Below are positions 42,824 through 51,563 of a DNA stretch of 64,000 bases, piece after piece. The notes under the pieces were generated by a model, which saw only the letters and a list, made by a program, of their open reading frames with translations, had not been told where the DNA came from and ran no database searches. Every line of letters starts with the position of its first letter. The first letter of the stretch is position 1. This DNA comes from CADCTQ01 sp963844325 (GTDB lineage: Bacteria; Bacteroidota; Bacteroidia; Cytophagales; 172606-1). The stretch spans positions 992,001 through 1,056,000 of the forward strand of contig CAWJNV010000002.1 in assembly GCA_963844325.1 (NCBI GenBank). Reading direction: 5' to 3'. The position numbers were made by a program, and so were the translations under genes.

Positions 42824-43696
42824 ATGAAGGGGTACTTGTCAACAATTGCCGGGCGGTCGTCGGGGGCGGCGCCCGGCCTTTCGCCTGCTCCCGTGGTGGA
42901 CCGGGCGGTGCGGGCCGCGGCCGATCCCTTCGCGGATGGATCAGACCCGGCGCCGGACCCGGTACTGCCGGCGGGCCGGGAGCCCGGCAACGCGCCGCCC
43001 TACCGCCGCGAAGCGGCAGACGGGGAACGCGGCGCGGGGACGGTACCACCGGCCCGTTTCGGGGAACCCGTCCCTGCGCGCCCCGGCCCGCCGGAACGGG
43101 TGCCGGAACCGGAGCGGCAGAAGACGCCGCCGGCTCCCGGGCCCTCCTACCTGGTGCGGCACCTGGAACGCCTGGTCGTGCCCGCCCCGGCGCCCGGTGG
43201 GAGAGGGGTGCCGGCCGGGGACTTTCAGACCCGGGAACCATCCGGGCGCAAGGCCCCGGAAAGCCCGGCGCCGGGAGCAAATGCCGCCGGTGCGGGGACC
43301 CGTACGCCGGAAAGCGCACAACTGCAACCCCCCGGCACCCGGGTTCGCCCGCAAGAGACCGAGGCGGACCCGACCCGGCCCGCGCCACTGGCGCCGCGCC
43401 GCGCGGGAGGCAACCTTGCGGAACCGGCGGGAGCGGGCGTACGCGCCGGGTTCCCGGTCCCGGCGGGGGAGGGGCCTGCCCCGTTGCGTCCGGCCCGGGC
43501 GGAGGCCCCGCCGGTGCCGCCCGCCCGGAAGGAAGCGCCGGCGCGGCTCGTGATCGGCCGCATTACCGTGGAAGTGCTGCCGCCCGTGGCACCGGCCGTG
43601 CAGACCGCACCCCGTACGGAAAGACGTCCGGAGGGAACGCCGCCGCCCGCGGGCAGCCAGACGAATAAGCTCAGTTTCGGACTTGGACAGTTGTAG
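42824..43696 (+). CDS. Proline/alanine-rich, probably disordered eCIS-locus protein
   Basis: I do not recognise this family. The 290-residue protein is rich in Pro, Ala, Gly and Arg with few hydrophobic residues, so most of it is predicted to be disordered. A short ordered start (MKGYLSTIAGRSSG) and end (TNKLSFGLGQL) flank it, with a possible small strand segment RLVIGRITVEVLPPV near residue 245. It sits between the gp26-like and the DUF4255 genes, and its stop codon is two bases before the next ATG, so it is translated as part of the system. A long disordered region might be a flexible linker, chaperone or measuring element. High GC alone could create the composition, but the gene order argues for a real gene. 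Confidence 0.65.
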   Translation: MKGYLSTIAGRSSGAAPGLSPAPVVDRAVRAAADPFADGSDPAPDPVLPAGREPGNAPPYRREAADGERGAGTVPPARFGEPVPARPGPPERVPEPERQKTPPAPGPSYLVRHLERLVVPAPAPGGRGVPAGDFQTREPSGRKAPESPAPGANAAGAGTRTPESAQLQPPGTRVRPQETEADPTRPAPLAPRRAGGNLAEPAGAGVRAGFPVPAGEGPAPLRPARAEAPPVPPARKEAPARLVIGRITVEVLPPVAPAVQTAPRTERRPEGTPPPAGSQTNKLSFGLGQL

Positions 43697-43698
43697 GT

Positions 43699-45060
43699 AT
43701 GGCATCAGTCGAATTAAAATTAGTCACCGAGTCACTTATCCGCCTGCTGAAGCAGGGTTTGCTGCTGACGGGGTATTGGGGGGATGACCTTGCCAAAATC
43801 CGGGTGTTTCCCGATCCGCCGCACCGGACCAACAAGACCGGCCTGGGTTTTTACCTGTACCACGTCCAGGAAAACGCCCATTTTAGGAATATGCCGGCCC
43901 CCGGCCGCGACGCGCCGCCCGTCCGGTTTGCCCCCATGTCGCTCAATTTGTACTACCAGTTGAGTGCCAACAGCGACGAGAATGAAGGAGACAATGTGTA
44001 CGAGGAGCAAAAGATGATGGGGGTAGCCATGAAAACGCTGCACGACTATCCCGACATCAGCGATGCGACCGCCATCAACGGCGTGACGGTTTTGCCGGCC
44101 GACCTTCAGGGAAAAGACAACCGTTTCCGAATCTCCCTGCAACCCGTTTCGCACACCGAATCGGTCCACTTCTGGACGGCGGGCCAGGCACCGATGAAAC
44201 TGTCGGCTTACTACGAGGTGTCCGTCGTCTTCCTGGAGCCCGAACTTTCCCGGTCGTACGCGGCCCGGGTGCTTACCTACGGCACGTACGTGTTTACCGA
44301 AAGCGCCCCCCGGATCACGGGGAGCCGGAGCCGCCTCGTTTTTACCATTCCGGGGGATACGGCGCCCCGGCAGGTGACCGTGCAGCCGGCCCAGGCAACG
44401 CCGGGCGGCGAGGTCGAATTACTGGGCACGGGTTTGGGCGGCGGGACCGTCGAACTCCTGCTTTTCAACGCCCGCTGGCCCGGAGCAGCCCTGGCCGACG
44501 CGGTTGCCTGGAACGTACGCCCGGCCGGCGACCGGCTGACGGCTGCCGTTGCGCAAACCGCCCGGTTGAACGACTCGGGCGCCACTGTGCAGGTACTGCC
44601 CGGGATGTACGGGGCGCAGGTCAGCGTGACCCGCCGCCCCCCGGGTGGGAGCCCGGCAAGCGCCTTCCCGAACCTGTCTAACCAGTTCCCGTTCATGGTG
44701 AGCCCCCGCATCGATTACATCGGCCCGGTACTGGCGGCGGGTGACCCGGTGCCGGCCCGGCCGGCCGGCAACCTGTGGACGGTCGGCCGGAGGGTGCAGG
44801 TCCGCGGGTACCGGTTCAAAGATCCGGCGCTGCCCGTTCCTCCACCCCCCGGCGCGGAATTGCCGGTGCAGGTGTACCTGGGCGACCAGCGGCTGGCGAT
44901 GCAGCCGGTGACTAACCCGGCAAACCTCGCCGACGGGGAGTTCAGGATCACGGGGACGGATACGCTGGAGGTACAGTTGCCGGCGGGCCTGTCCAAAGTG
45001 CCTTTCCGGGTGCTGGTTGCCGGAGCGGAGTCGCCGCCCGAGTGGATTAGTGTTACATAA
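43699..45060 (+). CDS. eCIS cap/tail terminator protein (DUF4255, Afp16/Pvc16-like)
   Basis: The protein that closes the distal end of the tube and sheath. Residues about 1-190 are the DUF4255 domain (PF14065): ELKLVTESLIRLLKQGL, TGLGFYLYHVQENAHFRNMP, LSLNLYYQLSA-type strands, and MKTLHDYPDISDATAING. The remaining 260 residues are beta-rich, with IPT/Ig-like character (TVQPAQATPGGEVELLGTGLGG and a second set), and exceed the size of Pvc16. The start at 43699 follows the previous stop by two bases. In Afp/PVC systems this protein sets tail length. Confidence 0.88.
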   Translation: MASVELKLVTESLIRLLKQGLLLTGYWGDDLAKIRVFPDPPHRTNKTGLGFYLYHVQENAHFRNMPAPGRDAPPVRFAPMSLNLYYQLSANSDENEGDNVYEEQKMMGVAMKTLHDYPDISDATAINGVTVLPADLQGKDNRFRISLQPVSHTESVHFWTAGQAPMKLSAYYEVSVVFLEPELSRSYAARVLTYGTYVFTESAPRITGSRSRLVFTIPGDTAPRQVTVQPAQATPGGEVELLGTGLGGGTVELLLFNARWPGAALADAVAWNVRPAGDRLTAAVAQTARLNDSGATVQVLPGMYGAQVSVTRRPPGGSPASAFPNLSNQFPFMVSPRIDYIGPVLAAGDPVPARPAGNLWTVGRRVQVRGYRFKDPALPVPPPPGAELPVQVYLGDQRLAMQPVTNPANLADGEFRITGTDTLEVQLPAGLSKVPFRVLVAGAESPPEWISVT

Positions 45061-45081
45061 AACGTTATCCTGTTCACCCGA

Positions 45082-47175
45082 ATGCCGCCCATGACCCTTT
45101 TCACCGAGAATGCGTTCCCGCAGGAGCCGTTGACGGCAAACGATGCCGATGCGCCACCCGGACCCGTGCTGGAGTGGGTGCTGCAACGCGTGCGGTTGCG
45201 GGCCCGCCGGCGCGTTGCCTGGCTGCGCAAAATCTGGACGGAGGCCGGCGGCGACGCACCGGCGGATTTTCATTCGGAAGTGGACGGCTACCTGGACAAT
45301 GCCGACGCGCCCGGTGCGGAGGCGGCCTGGCTGGCCGGGCAGGCCGAGGGGGCCGACCAGTTGGCCGGCCTCGAAGACGCCCTGGCCCGCGACCAGCATT
45401 CGCGGCTGGCCCTCCTCCGCCGGATCTTCGGGCTGAGCCCCGTGGAGGTGGATGTGTTGCAGGCGTGCCTGGCCATTGCCCTGGAGCCGAACCTGGGACG
45501 GGTGTACGCCTACCTCCAGGACCACAGCGGCCGCAGTTACGCAACCGGGGCGCTGGTCGCCCGCCTGTTCGGGCACGGGCGCTGCCTGCAACTGAGCGCC
45601 GGCTCGCCCCTGAAAGCGTGGGAGATGGTGGTGGAAAACGACACCGGGCGCGGCGAACCGGCCCGGCTGGAATGCGACCAGTCATTGCTCAACTGGCTGC
45701 TGGGCATGGACGACCTGGACGAATCGCTGGCGGGCATCGCCCGGGCCCAGCCTTTCCGCGCACCCTTGTCGAACTGGCCGGTTGACCCGACGGCCGGTTT
45801 CGTGACCAGCATAGGAGAAGGGCACCGGCACCCGGTACGGGTGTTGGTAGCCGGGGCGGAGGGGAGCGGCCGCCGCAGTTTTGCCGCGGCCGTGGCGTAC
45901 CGCCTCGGTTTGCCGCTGCTGGCCATCGACAGTGACCGCATTGCCGAACCCCGCTGGCCCCAGGTGTTCATGCGCGCCCAGCGGCAGGCTTACCTGAGCG
46001 GTTGCACGCTGGTCTGGTACGGCAAGGGCGTGCTGGAGCGCCACTGGCCCCGGCACGTGCCCGCGTTCGCGGTGCAGTTCGTGGCCGCGGAGGTAGATAC
46101 GTTCATGCCGCCCGAAGAAGGGCTGGTGGATCACCGGGTCGAACTGCCGGCAATTCCCCCGGCGGAGCGCCGCCGGTTGTGGCTGCAACTCGTGCCCGCC
46201 GCGGCCGGGTGGCCCGAAGCGGAGCGGGAAGCCTTGCTGCGGATGCGGCAGACGAGCATTGGGCAGATCGTGGCCGCGGCCGCCACCGGGGCGGGCAGCG
46301 TTGCCGAAGTGACCCAGTCGCTGCGCACCGCGGCCCAGCGCCGGTTGGGCAACCTGGCCCAGCCCCTCAACAGCGCCTTTGGCTGGGAAGACCTGGTGGT
46401 TTCCGGTGCCCTCCGCCGGGGCCTCGAAGACTTTGCCTTTGAAGCAAACGAACGGGCCTTGCTGTGGGAACGCCCCGAAGCCCAACGGCTCTTTCCGCAG
46501 GGCCGGGGCCTGGTCGCCCTGTTCACCGGCCCCCCCGGCACGGGCAAGACCATGGCCGCGCAGGTGGTTGCCGGGGCCCTGGGCCTCGACTTGTTCCGGA
46601 TCGACTTGTCTACCCTGGTGAGCAAATACGTGGGCGAAACTTCCAAAAACATCGAGCGGGTCCTTTCGCGGGCCCAGCGCATGGACGTGGTACTGCTGTT
46701 TGACGAAGCCGATGCCTTGTTCGGCAAGCGCACGGAGGTGAAGGACGCCCACGACCGGTACGCCAATACGGATACCAATTATTTGCTGCAGGCCATCGAG
46801 CAGTACCCCGGCATATCCATTCTGACGAGCAACAAAAAAGGAAACATTGACGCCGGCTTCACCCGCCGCCTGCGCTACGTACTGGAGTTCGCCCGGCCCG
46901 ACGCCCGGGAACGGCTCCACCTCTGGCGGCGCGTGACCCGGGAACTGGCCGGGGCGGAGCAGGCGGCCACCCTGGACAACGACCTGGGCCGGCTGGCCGA
47001 AATGCTCGAACTGACGGGAGCCCAGATCAAGCAGGCCACCCTTTCGGCCCTGTTCATGGCCCGGCAGCAAAGTGCCGGCGTGGCCTTGCCGCACCTGTTG
47101 CGCGGCCTGGAGCGGGAACTGGCCAAGGAGGGACGGGGCCTGGGCCGGCCGGTTTACCAGCAATTCAACTGCTAA
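45082..47175 (+). CDS. eCIS AAA+ ATPase (Afp15-like)
   Basis: A 697-residue ATPase found in nearly all eCIS loci. Residues about 1-420 are a helical N-terminal region, followed by an AAA+ module: Walker A GPPGTGKT at 483-490, Walker B LLFDEADALFG with D541/E542, the sensor-1 segment ISILTSNKKGNID, and RRLRYVLEFARPD with the arginine finger region. The AAA+ sequence resembles FtsH/spastin-type classic members. It probably assists assembly or loads cargo; its exact role is not settled. Either the ATG at 45082 or at 45091 fits. It comes 21 bases after the cap gene and 11 bases before the next small gene. Confidence 0.92.
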   Translation: MPPMTLFTENAFPQEPLTANDADAPPGPVLEWVLQRVRLRARRRVAWLRKIWTEAGGDAPADFHSEVDGYLDNADAPGAEAAWLAGQAEGADQLAGLEDALARDQHSRLALLRRIFGLSPVEVDVLQACLAIALEPNLGRVYAYLQDHSGRSYATGALVARLFGHGRCLQLSAGSPLKAWEMVVENDTGRGEPARLECDQSLLNWLLGMDDLDESLAGIARAQPFRAPLSNWPVDPTAGFVTSIGEGHRHPVRVLVAGAEGSGRRSFAAAVAYRLGLPLLAIDSDRIAEPRWPQVFMRAQRQAYLSGCTLVWYGKGVLERHWPRHVPAFAVQFVAAEVDTFMPPEEGLVDHRVELPAIPPAERRRLWLQLVPAAAGWPEAEREALLRMRQTSIGQIVAAAATGAGSVAEVTQSLRTAAQRRLGNLAQPLNSAFGWEDLVVSGALRRGLEDFAFEANERALLWERPEAQRLFPQGRGLVALFTGPPGTGKTMAAQVVAGALGLDLFRIDLSTLVSKYVGETSKNIERVLSRAQRMDVVLLFDEADALFGKRTEVKDAHDRYANTDTNYLLQAIEQYPGISILTSNKKGNIDAGFTRRLRYVLEFARPDARERLHLWRRVTRELAGAEQAATLDNDLGRLAEMLELTGAQIKQATLSALFMARQQSAGVALPHLLRGLERELAKEGRGLGRPVYQQFNC

Positions 47176-47186
47176 CGAAGCGAGAA

Positions 47187-47423
47187 ATGGTACAGATTGA
47201 CCAGTTAACGATCCGCGTGCCCGGGATGGGGGCAGCGGAAGGCCGGCGTCTCGGCGAGGAAGTGGCCCGGCGCGTAGCGGACCGGCTGCCCGACGGGGCG
47301 GCGGGCCGGCGCCTGGAGGAAGTACACGTGCGCCTTACCGCCCCGCCCGGCGCGGACCCTAACCAACTGGCCGACCGCATCGCCGACCAGATCGTCCGGC
47401 AACTGAAGTTTGCCATCCCGTAA
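47187..47423 (+). CDS. Small eCIS-locus protein (78 aa)
   Basis: I do not recognise a named family. The charged 78-residue protein has a short strand (IDQLTIRVPGMG), a helix (AAEGRRLGEEVARRVADRL), a second strand and a helix (PNQLADRIADQIVRQLKF). Proteins of this size and arrangement are common between the ATPase and the DUF4157 gene of eCIS loci. It is 11 bases after the ATPase and 21 bases before the first DUF4157 gene, so it belongs to the operon. It may be a chaperone or adaptor for the cargo; this is inference from position. Confidence 0.65.
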   Translation: MVQIDQLTIRVPGMGAAEGRRLGEEVARRVADRLPDGAAGRRLEEVHVRLTAPPGADPNQLADRIADQIVRQLKFAIP

Positions 47424-47444
47424 CCGTTTTTAACCCGTGCAGCC

Positions 47445-48746
47445 ATGCAAAAATTCATTTCCGCGAAAGGAACAAACCCGAAGGCCGGCCCCGGTTTCCG
47501 GTCACCGGTGGTGCAGGCCAGGCTGACGGTCAACCAGCCGGGAGACCGCTACGAAAGGGAAGCCGATGCCGTGGCCGACCGGGTGGTAAGCATGCGGGCC
47601 GCCGCGCCCCTGCCTGCCTCGGGAAGCCTGATCGCCCCCTCGCTGCAACGCAAGTGCAGTGCCTGCGAGGAATCCGACAAGCACAACAAACCCCTGCTGC
47701 GCAAAGCCCAGGCAGGCGCGGGAACGACGGTTTCTCCGGGACTGGTCTCCCAACTGGCCGCCAGCCAGGCCGGGGGAACGCCCCTGGCGGGCAGTACCCG
47801 CTCCTTCATGGAGCGTGCCTTCAGCAGCGACTTTGCGGGGGTACGGGTGCACCAGGATGCCACCGCCGCTGCCATGAGCCGGCAGATCGGGGCCAGGGCC
47901 TTCACCCACGGCAGCCACATCTACTTCAACCAGGGCCAGTACCAGCCCCACACCAGCCAGGGAGCCCACCTGCTGGCCCACGAACTCACCCATACCCTCC
48001 AGCAGGGGTCAGGGCTTGCAACACCCACCGTACAGCGTGATTGCGATGATCCCACCTTTTGTACACCCTATGCTACACCGGCCGAAGCCGCCGCCGCGGA
48101 AGCAGGGCTTAGATCAAATTACCTGCCGGCTGAAGGGGCGTATTTTGGGGCAGATTCCAGACGCCTGTACGAAAGTTATTTGAGCAGAAGGCCCGGAGAC
48201 AGCCTGGCACCCGTCATATTTAATAATCCTGCTAACGAGGTGGTCGTCTCATTTGCCGATTCGTGGGCCACGGCAGACGACCAGGATGCGGTAATTGATC
48301 TGGTCGGCTCCCGGCTAAGCAGAGCCCCCGGCGGCCCCCTGAGGGATTATACTCCGACTACGATGTCACTCGCAAATTTCCTGTCCCCGGCAGAGATGAA
48401 TATTCGGCCCATAAACTACCGCAACCCCCTCTCCATTGCGGGGCACATCGCGGGAGGAATGGGGAGTAGTGCTGCCGGTGCCGACTACCGGAAAATTACG
48501 TATGGTAATGTTACCCTCGAAAGAATTCCGATAGCGGGACCCATCGGTTACGTACGCGTTGAAACAACCCTGCAATACGAAGTGTTTGACGCAATTGATT
48601 TTTGCCCCGGTGACTGCGGTTCGATAGCTGAGAAGCGGATAACCATCCCAATGAGCAGGCTTGAAGCAAGTGGAGAAGCCTATGATGTTCCATTCAAAGT
48701 AAATTTCATCCCGGAGTCCAGGTCCAAAAGATTCTTTTATTCTTAA
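47445..48746 (+). CDS. eCIS DUF4157 cargo protein 1, unknown C-terminal domain
   Basis: A 433-residue protein with the eCIS-associated DUF4157 domain (PF13699). The module runs about 19-187: GDRYEREADAVADRVV, a CSACEES cysteine pair, RVHQDATAAAMSRQIGARAFTHGSHIYF and the HELTHTLQQ motif. That motif looks like a zinc-metalloprotease HExxH; here HELTH fits HExxH exactly. DUF4157 is the common module of eCIS-linked toxins. Residues 195-433 are beta-rich with no toxin family I can name (IAGHIAGGMGSSAAGADYRK, a FCPGDCG pair, IPMSRLEASGEAYDVPF). Nucleotides 47503-48004 are nearly identical to the next gene. It is probably a loaded effector or its processing partner. Confidence 0.82.
   Translation: MQKFISAKGTNPKAGPGFRSPVVQARLTVNQPGDRYEREADAVADRVVSMRAAAPLPASGSLIAPSLQRKCSACEESDKHNKPLLRKAQAGAGTTVSPGLVSQLAASQAGGTPLAGSTRSFMERAFSSDFAGVRVHQDATAAAMSRQIGARAFTHGSHIYFNQGQYQPHTSQGAHLLAHELTHTLQQGSGLATPTVQRDCDDPTFCTPYATPAEAAAAEAGLRSNYLPAEGAYFGADSRRLYESYLSRRPGDSLAPVIFNNPANEVVVSFADSWATADDQDAVIDLVGSRLSRAPGGPLRDYTPTTMSLANFLSPAEMNIRPINYRNPLSIAGHIAGGMGSSAAGADYRKITYGNVTLERIPIAGPIGYVRVETTLQYEVFDAIDFCPGDCGSIAEKRITIPMSRLEASGEAYDVPFKVNFIPESRSKRFFYS
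47503..48004 (+). repeat. 502-bp DUF4157 module, copy 1
   Basis: Matches 48817-49318 with about ten differences and no gap (offset 1314 throughout). Similarity stops abruptly at both ends, in the N-terminal leader and just after the HELTHTLQQ codons. Confidence 0.9.
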
Positions 48747-48755
48747 CCGAAGAAG

Positions 48756-50720
48756 ATGAGGCCATCTACATTGATTACCGGCGGTGATGCTGGTACTTGC
48801 CATTCATCCAAGCCGCCACCGGTGGTGCAGGCCAGGCTGACGGTCAACCAGCCGGGGGACCGCTACGAACGGGAAGCCGATGCCGTGGCCGACCGGGTGG
48901 TAAGCATGCGGGCCGCCGCGCCCCTGCCTGCCTCCGTAGGCCTGATCGCCCCCTCGCTGCAACGCAAGTGCAGTGCCTGTGAGGAATCCGACAAGCACAA
49001 CAAATCCCTGCTGCGCAAAGCCCAGGCAGGCGCGGGAACGACGGTTTCTCCGGGACTGGTCTCCCAACTGGCCGCCGGCCAGGCCGGGGGAACGCCCCTG
49101 GCGGGCGGTACCCGCTCCTTCATGGAGCGTGCCTTCAGCAGCGACTTTGCGGGGGTACGGGTGCACCAGGATGCCACCGCCGCTGCCATGAGCCGGCAGA
49201 TCGGGGCCAGGGCCTTCACCCACGGCAGCCACATCTACTTCAACCAGGGCCAGTACCAGCCCCACACCAGCCAGGGAGCCCACCTGCTGGCCCACGAACT
49301 CACCCATACCCTCCAGCAAGCAGGGCCGGACGTGCAGCGGCAGGTTGCTGAGCCGGCTCAGCCGACCCTCCGGCCCGCGGGTGATTCGGTACGGCAGAGC
49401 CCGGGCGGAGGAGTTGCCGTGCAACACGGCACGTTAACGTGGCAGTTGCGGTTTGTCGGTGACCCCGGCAGCGTCAGCAGCGATGGTGTTTCGGAGCTAA
49501 CGATAGGCCAGGCTACTGATGTTGATATGAGTGCCACGTTCACCCTGAGCGGTACCGGGCTTAATTGCCCGACCATTACCTTCATCCAGATCGTAAGGCC
49601 TGCCACCGGCGGAATTCCGGACACGGCTCACCTCCTGTTTACGCGGGATGCATCAGGCTTTTCCGTGGACAATCTGTCCGGGGACACGGAGCCTTACTAC
49701 GGCGCCGGGCCGCAGGCCACTGGTCCCGGCCTGGGACGGGAGGCCGGCCGGGTGGATGTGGTGGGAGGAACAGCCGGCCGGGGAAACGTGGCTACTTTTC
49801 ACGACACGCCGGTACGGAATGCATTAAGTATTCCGCCCGGTCAACTGCTGGTAAGGGAGTTTGAGTTGGCAGTGACCTGCGTGGAAACCGGCGAACTCTT
49901 CGGGTCCATCCGCTGGGGGTATACCAAAGACAGAAGCGGCGCCATTACGCTTACCGGCGCACAAACAACGGATGTGCGCATGAGTGGTCCCTTTTCAACC
50001 GTAGAAGCCACCCGCCAGGCCTTTTACGCGGGTTTTTTCCAGCACAGCCTGTCGGGCTTCGGGCGGGGTTCTGCCCGTTTACAAAGCAGTCACCGAAGCA
50101 CCCTGGCCGGCGTCGTAGCCGGCACCAATGCGCCCGGAACCATTCGCCGGATTGTGCTGGTCGGCTCCAATGATTTTTCGGGAGGGCCGGAGGCCAACGC
50201 CGGGCTATCCCTGGAAAGAGCCAATGCGGTAAAAAATGAGTTGGTGAGCCTGGGAATAGATCCGGCTAAAATAGCAGTGGAAGGACACGGGAGTACGGCC
50301 CGGGTGGCGAACACGCCGGGCCAGCCGGTAGCGGCCAACCGGAGGGTTGACATGCACATGGACCGGGGCCAGGTGGGTAGTGCGCACGCAACGCCGGGCA
50401 GCGCAAGAGAAGCATCACGGTTGAGACGCGAAGACCCGGTGCTGGTAGTGAACGAACTGATCGACTTGATGCTGGAGTTACAATCGACCCCGGGCACAAT
50501 TCCCCGGCGCGAGTGTGATCAGTTGTTGCACCTCAGCGATGCCATTGACCGGTGGCGCCGGCTCGACCCTGGTGTGCCGGACATCCACGCTGATTATGGT
50601 GAAACGCTTCGACGCATAAGGTTCCGATGTGAGCAAATGATTCCTCGCCCCCAGTTGCACTGGGAATTACCGCCGCTGGAACCACCCAGCTTTATTGATA
50701 GAATCAGGCCGACCTTTTAA
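48756..50720 (+). CDS. eCIS DUF4157 cargo protein 2, OmpA-like C-terminal domain
   Basis: A 654-residue protein starting nine bases after the first DUF4157 gene. Residues about 20-187 repeat that DUF4157 module nearly identically. A beta-rich middle region (about 215-420) contains SATFTLSGTGLNCPTITFIQI-type strands. Residues about 455-540 form an OmpA/MotB-like peptidoglycan-binding domain (PF00691): RRIVLVGSNDFSGG, ANAGLSLERANAVKNELVSLGID and AANRRVDMHM. The tail is Arg/Pro-rich. The OmpA domain would bind the target cell wall or anchor the injectisome; which one is open. It is likely a cargo or accessory of the eCIS. Confidence 0.8.
   Translation: MRPSTLITGGDAGTCHSSKPPPVVQARLTVNQPGDRYEREADAVADRVVSMRAAAPLPASVGLIAPSLQRKCSACEESDKHNKSLLRKAQAGAGTTVSPGLVSQLAAGQAGGTPLAGGTRSFMERAFSSDFAGVRVHQDATAAAMSRQIGARAFTHGSHIYFNQGQYQPHTSQGAHLLAHELTHTLQQAGPDVQRQVAEPAQPTLRPAGDSVRQSPGGGVAVQHGTLTWQLRFVGDPGSVSSDGVSELTIGQATDVDMSATFTLSGTGLNCPTITFIQIVRPATGGIPDTAHLLFTRDASGFSVDNLSGDTEPYYGAGPQATGPGLGREAGRVDVVGGTAGRGNVATFHDTPVRNALSIPPGQLLVREFELAVTCVETGELFGSIRWGYTKDRSGAITLTGAQTTDVRMSGPFSTVEATRQAFYAGFFQHSLSGFGRGSARLQSSHRSTLAGVVAGTNAPGTIRRIVLVGSNDFSGGPEANAGLSLERANAVKNELVSLGIDPAKIAVEGHGSTARVANTPGQPVAANRRVDMHMDRGQVGSAHATPGSAREASRLRREDPVLVVNELIDLMLELQSTPGTIPRRECDQLLHLSDAIDRWRRLDPGVPDIHADYGETLRRIRFRCEQMIPRPQLHWELPPLEPPSFIDRIRPTF
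48817..49318 (+). repeat. 502-bp DUF4157 module, copy 2
   Basis: Ungapped match to 47503-48004 at about 98% identity by eye. Differences include the codons for SGSL/SVGL and the ASQ/AGQ and GST/GGT pairs. Confidence 0.9.
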
Positions 50721-50739
50721 ACCCGCAACCGACCGCCAT

Positions 50740-51540
50740 ATGTCGTCCACCGGCTACTCCCGTTCTCCCAGGCTCCTGAAGGGCGCCCTCGTCGAGTTCT
50801 CCGAGCGTTTCATCGGGCCCGTCCCCAACGTGATCGTTTTCCAGTACAACCCCGAGACGATGACCCGGACGCTGACAGTGTGGAACCCCGGCGGGGAGGC
50901 GGCCGGCGGGGCCGCGCCAACCGGCCGCCGCGAAGTTGCCCAGACCGCCCAGCCCGAGGACCCGCCCGAAACCTTTAACCTGGCCCTCGAACTCGATGCG
51001 GCCGACGCCCTCGAAGCACCGCAAAGCCACCCGGTGGCCCGCGTGTCGGGGGTGGCCGACCGCATTGCCGCCCTGGAAATGCTCCTGTACCCGCAGGGGC
51101 AGAGCCTGCTGGGCGGCCTGCTGAGTTCGGTGACCGGCGCGCTGAGCGGCGGGGTCAGCGTGAGCGGGGGCGGGGCAGGGGGCGGCATCGGCGGCGTCGT
51201 CGGGGGAGCAATCGGCGCGGGGGGCGGCGTCCGGGTGCCCGAGCGCGGCACGGTGCCCGTGGTGCTGTTCGTGTGGGGGCCGGGCCGCATCGTGCCGGTG
51301 CGCCTTACCAGCTTCTCGGTGGAAGAACAAGCCTATTCGCCCTTGCTGTACCCCATCCGGGCCAAGGTGACGGTAGGCATGAAAATCCTCACCCCCCAGG
51401 ATTTTCCGGCCCGCAACCGGAAGCTGAGCGAAGAAATTGCCGTGACCGCTTTCAGGTTTTCCCGCAAGCAGAAGGAAGTGCTGGCGGCCGCCAACGTAGC
51501 CAACAGCGTCGAATCCATCCTGAGCATGCTGCCTTTTTAA
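50740..51540 (+). CDS. eCIS tube-associated/LysM adaptor protein (Afp7-like CIS tube protein)
   Basis: A 266-residue protein of the contractile injection system tube-protein N-terminal family, comparable to Afp7/Pvc7 and T4 gp53. Diagnostic parts are the GALVEFSERFIGPVPNVIVFQYNPETMTRTL start, the middle LEMLLYPQGQ followed by a Gly-rich linker (about 130-165), and PVRLTSFSVEEQAYSPLLYPIRAKVTVGMKIL. It links the tube to the baseplate hub. The ATG at 50740 is used because the open frame upstream overlaps the DUF4157 gene. The Gly-rich insertion is an oddity of this copy. Confidence 0.8.
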   Translation: MSSTGYSRSPRLLKGALVEFSERFIGPVPNVIVFQYNPETMTRTLTVWNPGGEAAGGAAPTGRREVAQTAQPEDPPETFNLALELDAADALEAPQSHPVARVSGVADRIAALEMLLYPQGQSLLGGLLSSVTGALSGGVSVSGGGAGGGIGGVVGGAIGAGGGVRVPERGTVPVVLFVWGPGRIVPVRLTSFSVEEQAYSPLLYPIRAKVTVGMKILTPQDFPARNRKLSEEIAVTAFRFSRKQKEVLAAANVANSVESILSMLPF

Positions 51541-51563
51541 ACAAACCACTCACCCCACCCGCC

